Source: Patiriisocius marinus
Lineage (GTDB): Bacteria; Bacteroidota; Bacteroidia; Flavobacteriales; Flavobacteriaceae
DNA length: 64,000 nucleotides
Direction: 5' to 3'
Assembly (NCBI RefSeq): GCF_008974325.1
Contig: NZ_BKCG01000003.1
Coordinates: forward strand, 124,001-188,000
Below, in pieces: positions 57,522-64,000 of the stretch. How positions within the stretch are numbered: the stretch's first letter is position 1; each line of letters begins with the position of its first letter. The notes under the pieces were generated by a model that saw only the letters and a program-made list of their open reading frames with translations, was not told the DNA's origin and made no database searches. The translations under genes and the position numbers were made by a program.

Positions 57522-57851
57522 TCAACCGCCTACACGTTTAGTTTTAAAACCTTTATCCTGTAAAAAATTCATGATTTTATCACGATAATCACCTTGAATA
57601 ATAATTTGCTCATTTTTAAAACTACCTCCCACACTTAGAAGTTTTTTTATCTCTTTAGCAAGTTGTTTAAAGTCACTATCAGCACCAGTGTATCCTTCAA
57701 TTATTGTAATAGGTTTTCCCTTACGCTTTTCATATTTGCAAATCATTGGTTCTTCCTGTAGCCATATTTGATTGTTGTCAACAACTGGCTCTGGTACATT
57801 AGACTCTTCGTGATCTGGAAATAGGTTTTTTAATTGATCTTTTAAATCCAT
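57522..57851 (-). CDS. SUI1/YciH-family translation initiation factor-like protein
   Basis: A 109-residue protein. The C-terminal 75 residues form the eIF1/SUI1 fold: KRKGKPITIIEGYTG, LAKEIKKLLSVGGSFKNEQIIIQGD and a final FLQDKGFKTKRVGG. The N-terminus is acidic. Bacterial YciH proteins influence start-codon selection and initiation under stress. Ends 27 bases before the expected start region of the nucleoside phosphorylase. Confidence 0.92.
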   Translation of the reverse strand: MDLKDQLKNLFPDHEESNVPEPVVDNNQIWLQEEPMICKYEKRKGKPITIIEGYTGADSDFKQLAKEIKKLLSVGGSFKNEQIIIQGDYRDKIMNFLQDKGFKTKRVGG

Positions 57852-57862
57852 TTATTTAGGTT

Positions 57863-57896
57863 ATGATTTATTTCTCAATAAATCATGAGAAATAAA
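57863..57896 (-). repeat. overlapping, mutually exclusive inverted repeats
   Basis: ATGATTTATT (57863-57872) is complementary to AATAAATCAT (57877-57886), while TTTATTTCTC (57867-57876) is complementary to GAGAAATAAA (57887-57896). The two 10-bp stems share bases and cannot form together. They lie in the leader of the SUI1-like gene, just after a terminator. Confidence 0.6.
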
Positions 57897-57922
57897 AACC
57901 TGCTCAACTTATAGCTGAGCAG
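57893..57922 (-). terminator. terminator after the 2OG oxygenase gene
   Basis: On the minus strand CTGCTCA (57916-57922) pairs with TGAGCAG (57900-57906), followed by TTTTTATTT. Confidence 0.8.
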
Positions 57923-57929
57923 AGGTCTA

Positions 57930-58880
57930 CTATTTTTTAATTAAACCAATTTCAACAAGTCGTTGGTGTAAAAATTCACCAGCTGTAATATCGTCAAATG
58001 CTTTTGGGTTTTGTTCATCAACACATTCGGGCATACAGTTCAATTTCATATCACCTCTTGGGTGCATAAAAAATGGAATTGAATATCTTGGGTTTCCCCA
58101 TTCTTCTTTTGGCGGGTTAACCACGCGGTGTATTGTAGAGCGCAACTTATTATTAGTATGTCGTTCAAGCATATCGCCTACATTAATAACTAATTCATCT
58201 TCTTCAGGAATTGCATCAATCCATTCTCCATCCTTACGTAATACCTGAAGACCTCCTGTAGAAGCTCCCATTAATAACGTAATTAAATTAATGTCTCCGT
58301 GAGCACCTGCACGAACTGCTCCTTGAGGTTCCTCAGTAATAGGTGGGTAGTGGATAGGTCTTAAAATACTGTTTCCATTTGCTGCCCAATGATCAAAATA
58401 ATGCTCGTCAACTCCAATATATAAAGCCAAAGCTCTTAAAACATTGATTCCAGTTTTTTCAAGCATTCTGTAAGCTTCCATTCCTGTTTTGTTGAAATCT
58501 GGAAGTTCTTTAACAATCACATTTTCAGGATAGTCTTCTGGTAAATTAGCATCTTCTGTTGGTTCTTGTCCAAAATGCCAAAACTCCTTTAAATCTCCTT
58601 CTTTTTTACCTTTAGCGTGTTCTTTACCAAAAGAAACATAACCTCTTTGACCACCTAAACCTTCTATTTCGTATTTCTTTTTCTCTGCTACGTCTAAAGC
58701 AAAAAAAGCTTTAATTTCTTTATATAATTCTGAAACAAGTTCATCGCTTAAAAAATGATTTTTTAATGATACAAAACCTATTTCTTCATAAGCTTTACCT
58801 AATTCATTTACAAACTTTTGCTTTCGAGCAGCATCACCGCTTAGAAAGTCAGCAAGATCTACACTTGGAATATTATTCAT
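57930..58880 (-). CDS. 2-oxoglutarate/Fe(II)-dependent oxygenase, isopenicillin-N-synthase-like
   Basis: A 316-residue cytosolic oxygenase. An N-terminal DIOX_N region (IPSVDLADFLSGD ... FVSLKNHFLSDEL) is followed by the double-stranded beta-helix with iron ligands His194 and Asp196 (AHGDINLITLL), His251 (STIHRVVNPP) and the 2-oxoglutarate-binding RYS (265-267). Substrate unknown; no biosynthetic cluster is adjacent. It is divergent from the second E1 gene. Confidence 0.92.
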   Translation of the reverse strand: MNNIPSVDLADFLSGDAARKQKFVNELGKAYEEIGFVSLKNHFLSDELVSELYKEIKAFFALDVAEKKKYEIEGLGGQRGYVSFGKEHAKGKKEGDLKEFWHFGQEPTEDANLPEDYPENVIVKELPDFNKTGMEAYRMLEKTGINVLRALALYIGVDEHYFDHWAANGNSILRPIHYPPITEEPQGAVRAGAHGDINLITLLMGASTGGLQVLRKDGEWIDAIPEEDELVINVGDMLERHTNNKLRSTIHRVVNPPKEEWGNPRYSIPFFMHPRGDMKLNCMPECVDEQNPKAFDDITAGEFLHQRLVEIGLIKK

Positions 58881-58900
58881 AATACATACATTTTATGTTA

Positions 58901-58908
58901 CAAAGATA
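58901..58908 (-). promoter_or_regulatory. -7 box for the 2OG oxygenase gene
   Basis: TATCTTTG on the minus strand; transcript start expected near 58893, giving a leader of about 13 bases. Confidence 0.45.
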
Positions 58909-58975
58909 CCAAATTACTAATGGAAACCGAATTGAAAAAAAAGTCTTAATTATAGTCCTAGTGTGCTATTTTTTC

Positions 58976-58983
58976 TACTTTTG
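58976..58983 (+). promoter_or_regulatory. -7 box for the second E1 gene
   Basis: TACTTTTG matches TAnnTTTG; start expected near 58990, 13 bases before the ATG. No clear TTG element. Confidence 0.45.
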
Positions 58984-59002
58984 ATTTACATTAAAAATAA
59001 TT

Positions 59003-61009
59003 ATGAGTACTAAAACAGCTGCACAAATTTCATTCGACTATAATCGCGCTTCGCTATCTAATGAATTATTACTAAAGTTATATAAATCAATGCTTAAGCC
59101 TCGAATGATTGAGGAAAAAATGCTAATTTTATTACGACAGGGAAAAATATCTAAATGGTTTAGTGGTATTGGTCAGGAAGCAATCTCAGTTGGTTTAACA
59201 TCTGTACTTGATAATGAAGAGTATATTTTACCTATGCACCGTAATCTTGGTGTATTTACAACAAGAGAGATTCCGCTACATAGATTATTCTCCCAATGGC
59301 AAGGAAAAGCGAACGGCTTTACAAAAGGTCGTGATCGTAGTTTTCACTTTGGAACACAAGAATATAATATTGTAGGGATGATATCGCATCTTGGGCCACA
59401 ATTTGGTGTTGCAGATGGAATAGGACTAGCAAACAAATTAAAAGGAAACAATCAAGTTTGCGCAGTATTTACTGGTGAAGGAGGAACAAGTGAAGGAGAT
59501 ATTCATGAAGCTTTAAACGTAGCTAGTGTATGGCAATTACCTGTTTTATTCTGTATTGAAAATAATGGATATGGACTATCTACTCCTTCAAGCGAGCAAT
59601 ATAATTGTGAAAACCTTGCAGATCGTGGTAAAGGTTACGGTATGGAATCTCACATTATTGAAGGAAATAATATTCTTGAAGTTTATACAAGATTAAATGA
59701 TCTTGTTATTGATATGCGTAAAAACCCAAGGCCTGTTTTACTAGAGTTTAAAACTTTTAGAATGCGTGGGCACGAGGAAGCAAGTGGAACAAAATACGTT
59801 CCTCAAAACTTATTAGATGAATGGCAAGCAAAAGATCCATTAATAAATTTTGAAAATTTCTTATTACAGGAAGATGTTTTAACCGAAACTATAAAGAAGA
59901 AATATAAAGCTGAAATTAAAACTGAAATCAATAACGGATTAGACCTAGCTTTTGCTGAAGAAGTTATTGAAGCAGACTTAAGTACTGAGTTAAATGATGT
60001 GTATCAAAGTTTTATATATCAAGAAGTTACATCAAACAATAAAACAGAAGAACTTCGTTTAATCGATGCTATTTCCGAAGGATTAAAGCAATCAATGGAA
60101 CGTCATCATAACACGGTTATTATGGGGCAAGATATTGCCGAGTATGGAGGTGTGTTTAAAATAACTGACGGCTTTTTAGAAGCTTTTGGTAAAGAACGTG
60201 TTCGTAATACTCCCATTTGTGAGTCGGCTATTGTGTCTGCTGCGATGGGACTTTCTATTTGTGGCTATAAAGCCATAATGGAAATGCAATTTGCAGATTT
60301 TGTTACTTCCGGATTTAATCCAATAGTTAATTATTTGGCCAAATCTCATTATAGATGGAATCAAAAGGCTGATGTAGTAATACGTATGCCTTGCGGTGCA
60401 GGTGTAGGAGCAGGACCGTTTCATAGCCAAACAAATGAAGCTTGGTTTACTCACACTCCTGGATTAAAAGTAGTTTACCCAGCTTTTCCATACGATGCTA
60501 AAGGTTTATTAGCTACAGCTATTGAGGACCCTAACCCGGTATTATTCTTTGAACATAAAGCATTATATAGAAGTATACGCCAGCAAGTACCAACAGATTA
60601 TTACACATTACCTATTGGTAAAGCAGCAACATTGCAAGAAGGAAATGATGTAACTATCATTAGTTATGGTTTAGGTATTCATTGGGCTATGGAAACATTA
60701 GAGAAGAATCCTAATATTTCAGCAGACCTTATTGACCTTAGAACGCTTTCGCCTTTAGATACTGAAACAATTTTTGCTTCGGTTAAAAAAACAAGTAAGA
60801 TTATTATCCTACAAGAAGATTCAATGTTTGGTAGTATGGCTAGTGATATTTCAGCATTAGTAACTGAAAATTGTTTTGAATATCTAGATGCTCCTGTAAA
60901 AAGAGTAGCTAGTTTAGAAACACCAATTCCTTTTGCGGCAAATCTTGAAGCGCAGTATCTACCTAAAAATAGATTTGAAGATCAATTATTGGCACTTTTA
61001 GCTTATTAG
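59003..61009 (+). CDS. branched-chain 2-oxoacid dehydrogenase E1, fused alpha and beta subunits
   Basis: A 668-residue thiamine-dependent E1. The alpha half (about 1-330) carries GKISKWFSGIGQEAISVG, the thiamine motif GEGGTSEGDIHEALN ... ENNGYGLSTP, and RGHEEASGTKY. The beta half (from about 345) carries GQDIAEYGGVFKITDGF, ESAIVSAAMG, HSQTNEAWFTHTPGLKVVYP and a C-terminal transketolase domain (ISADLIDLRTLSPLDTETI). The motifs and length fit a 2-oxoisovalerate dehydrogenase. The thiamine motif is canonical, unlike the larger E1 at 2002-4416. E2 is not in the window; lpdA at 11266 may supply E3. Confidence 0.93.
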   Translation: MSTKTAAQISFDYNRASLSNELLLKLYKSMLKPRMIEEKMLILLRQGKISKWFSGIGQEAISVGLTSVLDNEEYILPMHRNLGVFTTREIPLHRLFSQWQGKANGFTKGRDRSFHFGTQEYNIVGMISHLGPQFGVADGIGLANKLKGNNQVCAVFTGEGGTSEGDIHEALNVASVWQLPVLFCIENNGYGLSTPSSEQYNCENLADRGKGYGMESHIIEGNNILEVYTRLNDLVIDMRKNPRPVLLEFKTFRMRGHEEASGTKYVPQNLLDEWQAKDPLINFENFLLQEDVLTETIKKKYKAEIKTEINNGLDLAFAEEVIEADLSTELNDVYQSFIYQEVTSNNKTEELRLIDAISEGLKQSMERHHNTVIMGQDIAEYGGVFKITDGFLEAFGKERVRNTPICESAIVSAAMGLSICGYKAIMEMQFADFVTSGFNPIVNYLAKSHYRWNQKADVVIRMPCGAGVGAGPFHSQTNEAWFTHTPGLKVVYPAFPYDAKGLLATAIEDPNPVLFFEHKALYRSIRQQVPTDYYTLPIGKAATLQEGNDVTIISYGLGIHWAMETLEKNPNISADLIDLRTLSPLDTETIFASVKKTSKIIILQEDSMFGSMASDISALVTENCFEYLDAPVKRVASLETPIPFAANLEAQYLPKNRFEDQLLALLAY

Positions 61010-61089
61010 ATTTTTTTTAATTTTTGAATATTAATCAATTACATTACTGCTATATTTTAACATAAAAACTGTTAAAATACAATTTAAAC

Positions 61090-61132
61090 AAAGCCTTAAA
61101 CACTTATTATACAGTTGTTTAAGGCTTTTTTA
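61090..61132 (+). terminator. terminator after the second E1
   Basis: A 12-bp stem (61091-61102 with 61116-61127) followed by a T-run. Confidence 0.85.
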
Positions 61133-61242
61133 ATCTTCGTTGATTTATTTAACAAGTTCAGTTAAATTTAAGACAAACATTATTGTTTCGCTCTTTCTTC
61201 ACAGTACATTAGCGTCAATATTAACAATCAAAAACTTTTATT

Positions 61243-61404
61243 ATGATACGTTGGATAATTATCTTTTTAGTAATCGCTTTAGTAGCGGCAGTATTTGGAT
61301 TTGGAGGAATAGCAGATGGAGCAACAGACATTGCAAGAATTATATTTTACATTTTCATTGTTCTATTAGTATTTTCATTACTATCTAAATTACTTAGAAA
61401 ATAA
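61243..61404 (+). CDS. DUF1328 small membrane protein
   Basis: A 53-residue protein starting [22 protein letters not shown] and continuing [25 protein letters not shown]. Two transmembrane helices joined by a G-x-A-D-G-A turn are typical of the DUF1328 (YtjA) family. A longer frame over the same bases in another phase is a shadow. It is 30 bases upstream of the lipocalin-like gene and probably the first gene of a stress-type envelope operon. Confidence 0.9.
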   Translation: MIRWIIIFLVIALVAAVFGFGGIADGATDIARIIFYIFIVLLVFSLLSKLLRK

Positions 61405-61434
61405 ACTAGTCTTTAATCAAACCTATATTTTAAG

Positions 61435-61920
61435 ATGAAAAAAATCATAGCAATTGCTGTTTTGGCATTCACCATTATTTCTTGTGGTGTGCCAAAAACA
61501 GTTATTCAGTCTAAAAAAGTTGTGAAGGGTAATTGGACTTTAGAAGCAATTACGTACAATCAAACTGGAACTTATAATGTTTCATTATTTAATGACACAT
61601 CTAAAGAGTGTTTTGAAGGATCAACCTGGCGTTTTATACCGAATAATAATTCTGGTATATACACCATAAATGGAGCAAATTGTCAAACAGGAGATCGAAA
61701 TTTTATATTTACAATTCAAGAAGTAGATGCTGATTCCGGTTTGTACGATTTTTTACTTAAACCTACAGTAAAACAAGGAAGTTCTAACAAAACTGAAACT
61801 ACAGGTTTTAGAGTAAATCTAACGCAATTAAGCGATACAAATATGCGTTGGGAACAAACCGTAGATTTAGACGGTAAACCTTTTAAAATCAATATGGACT
61901 TTACTAAAATTCAAGAATAA
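61435..61920 (+). CDS. lipocalin-like lipoprotein
   Basis: A 161-residue lipoprotein (lipobox TIISCG, Cys17). After the anchor, GNWTLEAITYN starts a single beta-barrel-like domain, with ECFEGSTWRFIPNNNSGIYTI and a late MRWEQTVDLDGKPFKINMDF. This pattern is annotated as lipocalin-like in this family. Ligand unknown. Its stop codon overlaps the OmpA-family start by one base (TAATG). Confidence 0.85.
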   Translation: MKKIIAIAVLAFTIISCGVPKTVIQSKKVVKGNWTLEAITYNQTGTYNVSLFNDTSKECFEGSTWRFIPNNNSGIYTINGANCQTGDRNFIFTIQEVDADSGLYDFLLKPTVKQGSSNKTETTGFRVNLTQLSDTNMRWEQTVDLDGKPFKINMDFTKIQE

Positions 61921-62630
61921 TGAAAAATATAATTAAGAAATTTACTATTACTGCATTGAGTTTATTGTTAGTAATTGGATTAACTAGTTGCGAAGCAACC
62001 AAGAACGCAAATAACAAACAGAAAGGTGCTGTTATTGGTGCTACCGGTGGTGCTGTTTTAGGAGCAATTCTAGGAAACAACATAGGTAAAGGTGGTAATG
62101 GTGAAATTGGAGCCGTTATAGGGGGAGTAGTAGGTGGTGGTGCTGGTGTCCTTATTGGAAATAAAATGGATAAACAAGCACAACAAATTGAAACTGAAAT
62201 TCCTGGTGCAAAAGTAGAACGTGTGGACGATGGTATTGTGGTAACGTTTGATGAAAATAGTGGTGTCTACTTTGACACTGCTAAATATAACATTAACGCA
62301 GCATCAAAAGCTACTTTAGACAAGTTATCTGGTGTTTTAAAAGAGTATGTTGATACTAATGTACTTGTTGTAGGACATACTGATAGTGTAGGTAGTGACG
62401 AAAATAATATGACTTTATCTAAAAATAGAGCTTATGCTGTAACAAACTATTTTACAGGAACCAAAGGGATGAATGCTTCTCGATTTACAACAAATTGGTA
62501 CGGTGAACAAACACCAGTAGGAGATAACAATACTGCCGAAGGTAGAGCTGAAAATCGTAGAGTGAACATAGTAATAGTTCCAAATGAAAAAATGAAAAGT
62601 GACGCTGAAAAAGAAGCAAATGGAAACTAA
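61920..62630 (+). CDS. OmpA-family protein with glycine-zipper segment
   Basis: A 236-residue lipoprotein (lipobox GLTSC, Cys24). Residues about 36-82 are a glycine zipper (GAVIGATGGAVLGAILGNNIG ... GGVVGGGAGVLIGNKMD, read in two parts). The OmpA C-terminal peptidoglycan-binding domain follows (about 110-225) with LVVGHTDSVGSDENNMTLSKNRA and ENRRVNIVIVP. It anchors the outer membrane to the cell wall. Coupled to the lipocalin-like gene upstream. Confidence 0.92.
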   Translation: MKNIIKKFTITALSLLLVIGLTSCEATKNANNKQKGAVIGATGGAVLGAILGNNIGKGGNGEIGAVIGGVVGGGAGVLIGNKMDKQAQQIETEIPGAKVERVDDGIVVTFDENSGVYFDTAKYNINAASKATLDKLSGVLKEYVDTNVLVVGHTDSVGSDENNMTLSKNRAYAVTNYFTGTKGMNASRFTTNWYGEQTPVGDNNTAEGRAENRRVNIVIVPNEKMKSDAEKEANGN

Positions 62631-62655
62631 ATAGTTTTATTTGTAATATATTATT

Positions 62656-62690
62656 AAACCCATTCATAAAGTTTTGTGAATGGGTTTTTT
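62656..62690 (+). terminator. terminator after the OmpA-family gene
   Basis: An 11-bp stem (62656-62666 with 62677-62687) with a ten-base loop, followed by T residues. Confidence 0.87.
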
Positions 62691-62719
62691 ATGTGCCATA
62701 CAATCCCGAAATTAGAGCA

Positions 62720-63865
62720 ATGATAAAACTAACGCATTTTGATGTATTAATTATTGGAGGAGGACTTGCAGGTTTAAGTACCGCAATCCATCTTTCAAAA
62801 CAAAACGTAAAGGTGTTGGTTATTGAAAAACAAAAATATCCACATCATAAGGTTTGTGGTGAATACGTTTCTAACGAGGTATTGCCATATCTCAAACAAT
62901 TAGGCGTTAATCCACTTTATCATAATGCTGCTGAAATATCTAAATTCAAAATAACTGATACGTTTAATATTGAAATAGATGTACAGTTAGATCTTGGTGG
63001 TTTTGGGATAAGTAGATTTTCATTAGATGCTATTCTGTATGATGAAGCTAGAAAAAATTCGGAATTCATCTTCGATACTGTCACTAGTATTACATACGAA
63101 GTAAATGATATTTCTAAAAAATCTATATTTTCTGTGCTAACAAGTGCTAATTCTCTGTATACAGCAGATTATGTTGTAGGGTCTTTTGGAAAACGAAGCA
63201 ATTTAGATAAATCACTTAATAGAACATTCATTCAAAAAAAAACTCCTTGGATGGCAGTAAAAGGGCATTATACTTATGAAATGCCAAACAACCAAGTTCA
63301 ACTACATAATTTTAAAGGAGGCTATTGCGGACTCTCTAAAACGGAAACAGGACAGGTCAACGCTTGTTACCTCTCTAAAGTTTCAGCTTTTAAAAAATAT
63401 AAAAGTATAAAAGCATTTCAGAAAGAACATCTATCAAAAAACAAACATCTTAAGCATTTCTTTGAAACTGCAGTTCCTGTGTTTGAAAAACCCTTAACTA
63501 TTAGTCAGATTTCATTTGAGAATAAAGAACCGATATCTAACCATATATTTATGCTAGGAGATAGTGCAGGTTTAATCCATCCACTTTGTGGAAATGGAAT
63601 GGCTATGGCAATACATAGCGCCAAAATTTTTAGTGAATTATATTTAAAATCTAGGAACGAATCTAGTGATAGTAGACAGTGGCTAGAGGATAACTATGCT
63701 TTAAAATGGAATAATGCATTTCAAAAAAGATTAAAAGCGGGGAGTGTTATACAGCGTATTTTACTTAATGAAACATCATCTAAAATAGGACTAAAAATAG
63801 CGAGTGTATTTCCTCAAATAGTACCTTCAATTATAAAAAAAACGCATGGCAGCCCAATGATATGA
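62720..63865 (+). CDS. FAD-dependent oxidoreductase, geranylgeranyl-reductase-like
   Basis: A 381-residue flavoprotein. It has the dinucleotide-binding motif FDVLIIGGGLAGLSTAIHLS near the N-terminus, IEKQKYPHHKVCGEYVS, and the FAD ribityl-contact motif MLGDSAGLIHPLCGNGMAMAI near residue 283. The fold is that of halogenase/geranylgeranyl-reductase-type enzymes. In many flavobacteria a gene like this accompanies a methyltransferase and a type III polyketide synthase; here the methyltransferase start overlaps its stop by four bases. I start at the internal ATG 62720 because upstream residues overlap the terminator. Confidence 0.85.
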   Translation: MIKLTHFDVLIIGGGLAGLSTAIHLSKQNVKVLVIEKQKYPHHKVCGEYVSNEVLPYLKQLGVNPLYHNAAEISKFKITDTFNIEIDVQLDLGGFGISRFSLDAILYDEARKNSEFIFDTVTSITYEVNDISKKSIFSVLTSANSLYTADYVVGSFGKRSNLDKSLNRTFIQKKTPWMAVKGHYTYEMPNNQVQLHNFKGGYCGLSKTETGQVNACYLSKVSAFKKYKSIKAFQKEHLSKNKHLKHFFETAVPVFEKPLTISQISFENKEPISNHIFMLGDSAGLIHPLCGNGMAMAIHSAKIFSELYLKSRNESSDSRQWLEDNYALKWNNAFQKRLKAGSVIQRILLNETSSKIGLKIASVFPQIVPSIIKKTHGSPMI

Positions 63866-64000
63866 TAAAAATTTCAGATACATATCGCTCAACACAAGAA
63901 GAGATTATGGACGACTTTGCTCTTCAAGGCAAGGAGTTAGAACTATTGCTTAATGATTTAAAGCGTGTTAATAAATTATTGGGTGGGAATGCTATCACTA
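63862..64000 (+). CDS. SAM-dependent methyltransferase-like protein (partial, 3' end outside window)
   Basis: Only the first 46 residues are present (MIKISDTYRSTQEEIMDD, then FALQGKELELLLNDLKRVN, then KLLGGNAIT). This resembles the N-terminus of class I methyltransferases paired with the flavoprotein in flavobacteria. The glycine-rich SAM motif lies beyond the window, so the call rests on context and N-terminal resemblance. Confidence 0.6.
   Translation, partial: MIKISDTYRSTQEEIMDDFALQGKELELLLNDLKRVNKLLGGNAIT

Noticed and set aside
61140-61388. 82-residue frame starting at 61140
   Set aside because: It overlaps the clear DUF1328 gene in another phase and shows no protein-like pattern.
1-64000. 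Mobile elements, toxin-antitoxin pairs, phage defence systems
   Set aside because: I looked for transposase, integrase, restriction and toxin motifs and found none in any convincing gene.

Overview
The window is chromosomal DNA from a member of the Bacteroidota, most likely a marine-type Flavobacteriaceae. It is AT-rich. Many genes have upstream matches to the phylum's TAnnTTTG -7 box, some with a TTG about 16-20 bases upstream. Several proteins end in type IX secretion (T9SS) sorting domains, lipoproteins are numerous, and there is no consistent Shine-Dalgarno motif. Gene content is mostly housekeeping. I see no prophage, insertion sequence, integrase, CRISPR array or rRNA operon.

1-17.8 kb: asparagine synthetase (asnB) lies behind a previously unannotated Asn-rich leader peptide and attenuator. 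Next come a fused alpha/beta 2-oxoacid dehydrogenase E1, a surface protein with 22 tandem 15-residue repeats, a methionine gamma-lyase-like PLP enzyme divergent from an Lrp regulator, a CPBP membrane protease, an S41 peptidase lipoprotein, dihydrolipoyl dehydrogenase, a second surface protein with a related N-terminus, and a 1156-residue TraB/GumN protein.

18-33 kb: pabB-like, tilS and dsbD run together. An esterase lipoprotein follows, then a glycolytic cluster (pfkA, gapA, a BadF/GlcNAc-kinase-like gene, pgi), a T9SS subtilase and a ComM-type AAA protein.

33-49 kb: a two-domain M16 peptidase lipoprotein, a DUF2891 lipoprotein coupled to an Nramp-like transporter with altered metal-site motifs, an M23 lipoprotein and a MacB-type permease, and hisS. 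Then comes a cobalamin-riboswitch operon on the minus strand (BtuB-like receptor, two paralogous beta-propeller proteins, one T9SS protein). A tRNA-Met follows.

49-64 kb: a DEAD-box helicase, a START-like protein, a pabC-like lyase whose start abuts a terminator, a DCC thiol oxidoreductase, a MutS2-like protein without Smr domain, ung, a 35-residue peptide gene, a substrate-binding protein, a nucleoside phosphorylase with no canonical start codon at its expected N-terminus, a YciH/SUI1 protein, a 2OG-Fe(II) oxygenase, a second fused E1, a DUF1328/lipocalin/OmpA envelope set, and a FAD oxidoreductase overlapping a truncated methyltransferase.

Functionally, the two E1 proteins and Lpd supply parts of 2-oxoacid dehydrogenase complexes; no E2 is present here. 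pabB and pabC candidates together could make p-aminobenzoate. The strongest new regulatory observation is the asparagine attenuator; the best-supported multi-gene system is the B12 uptake operon.
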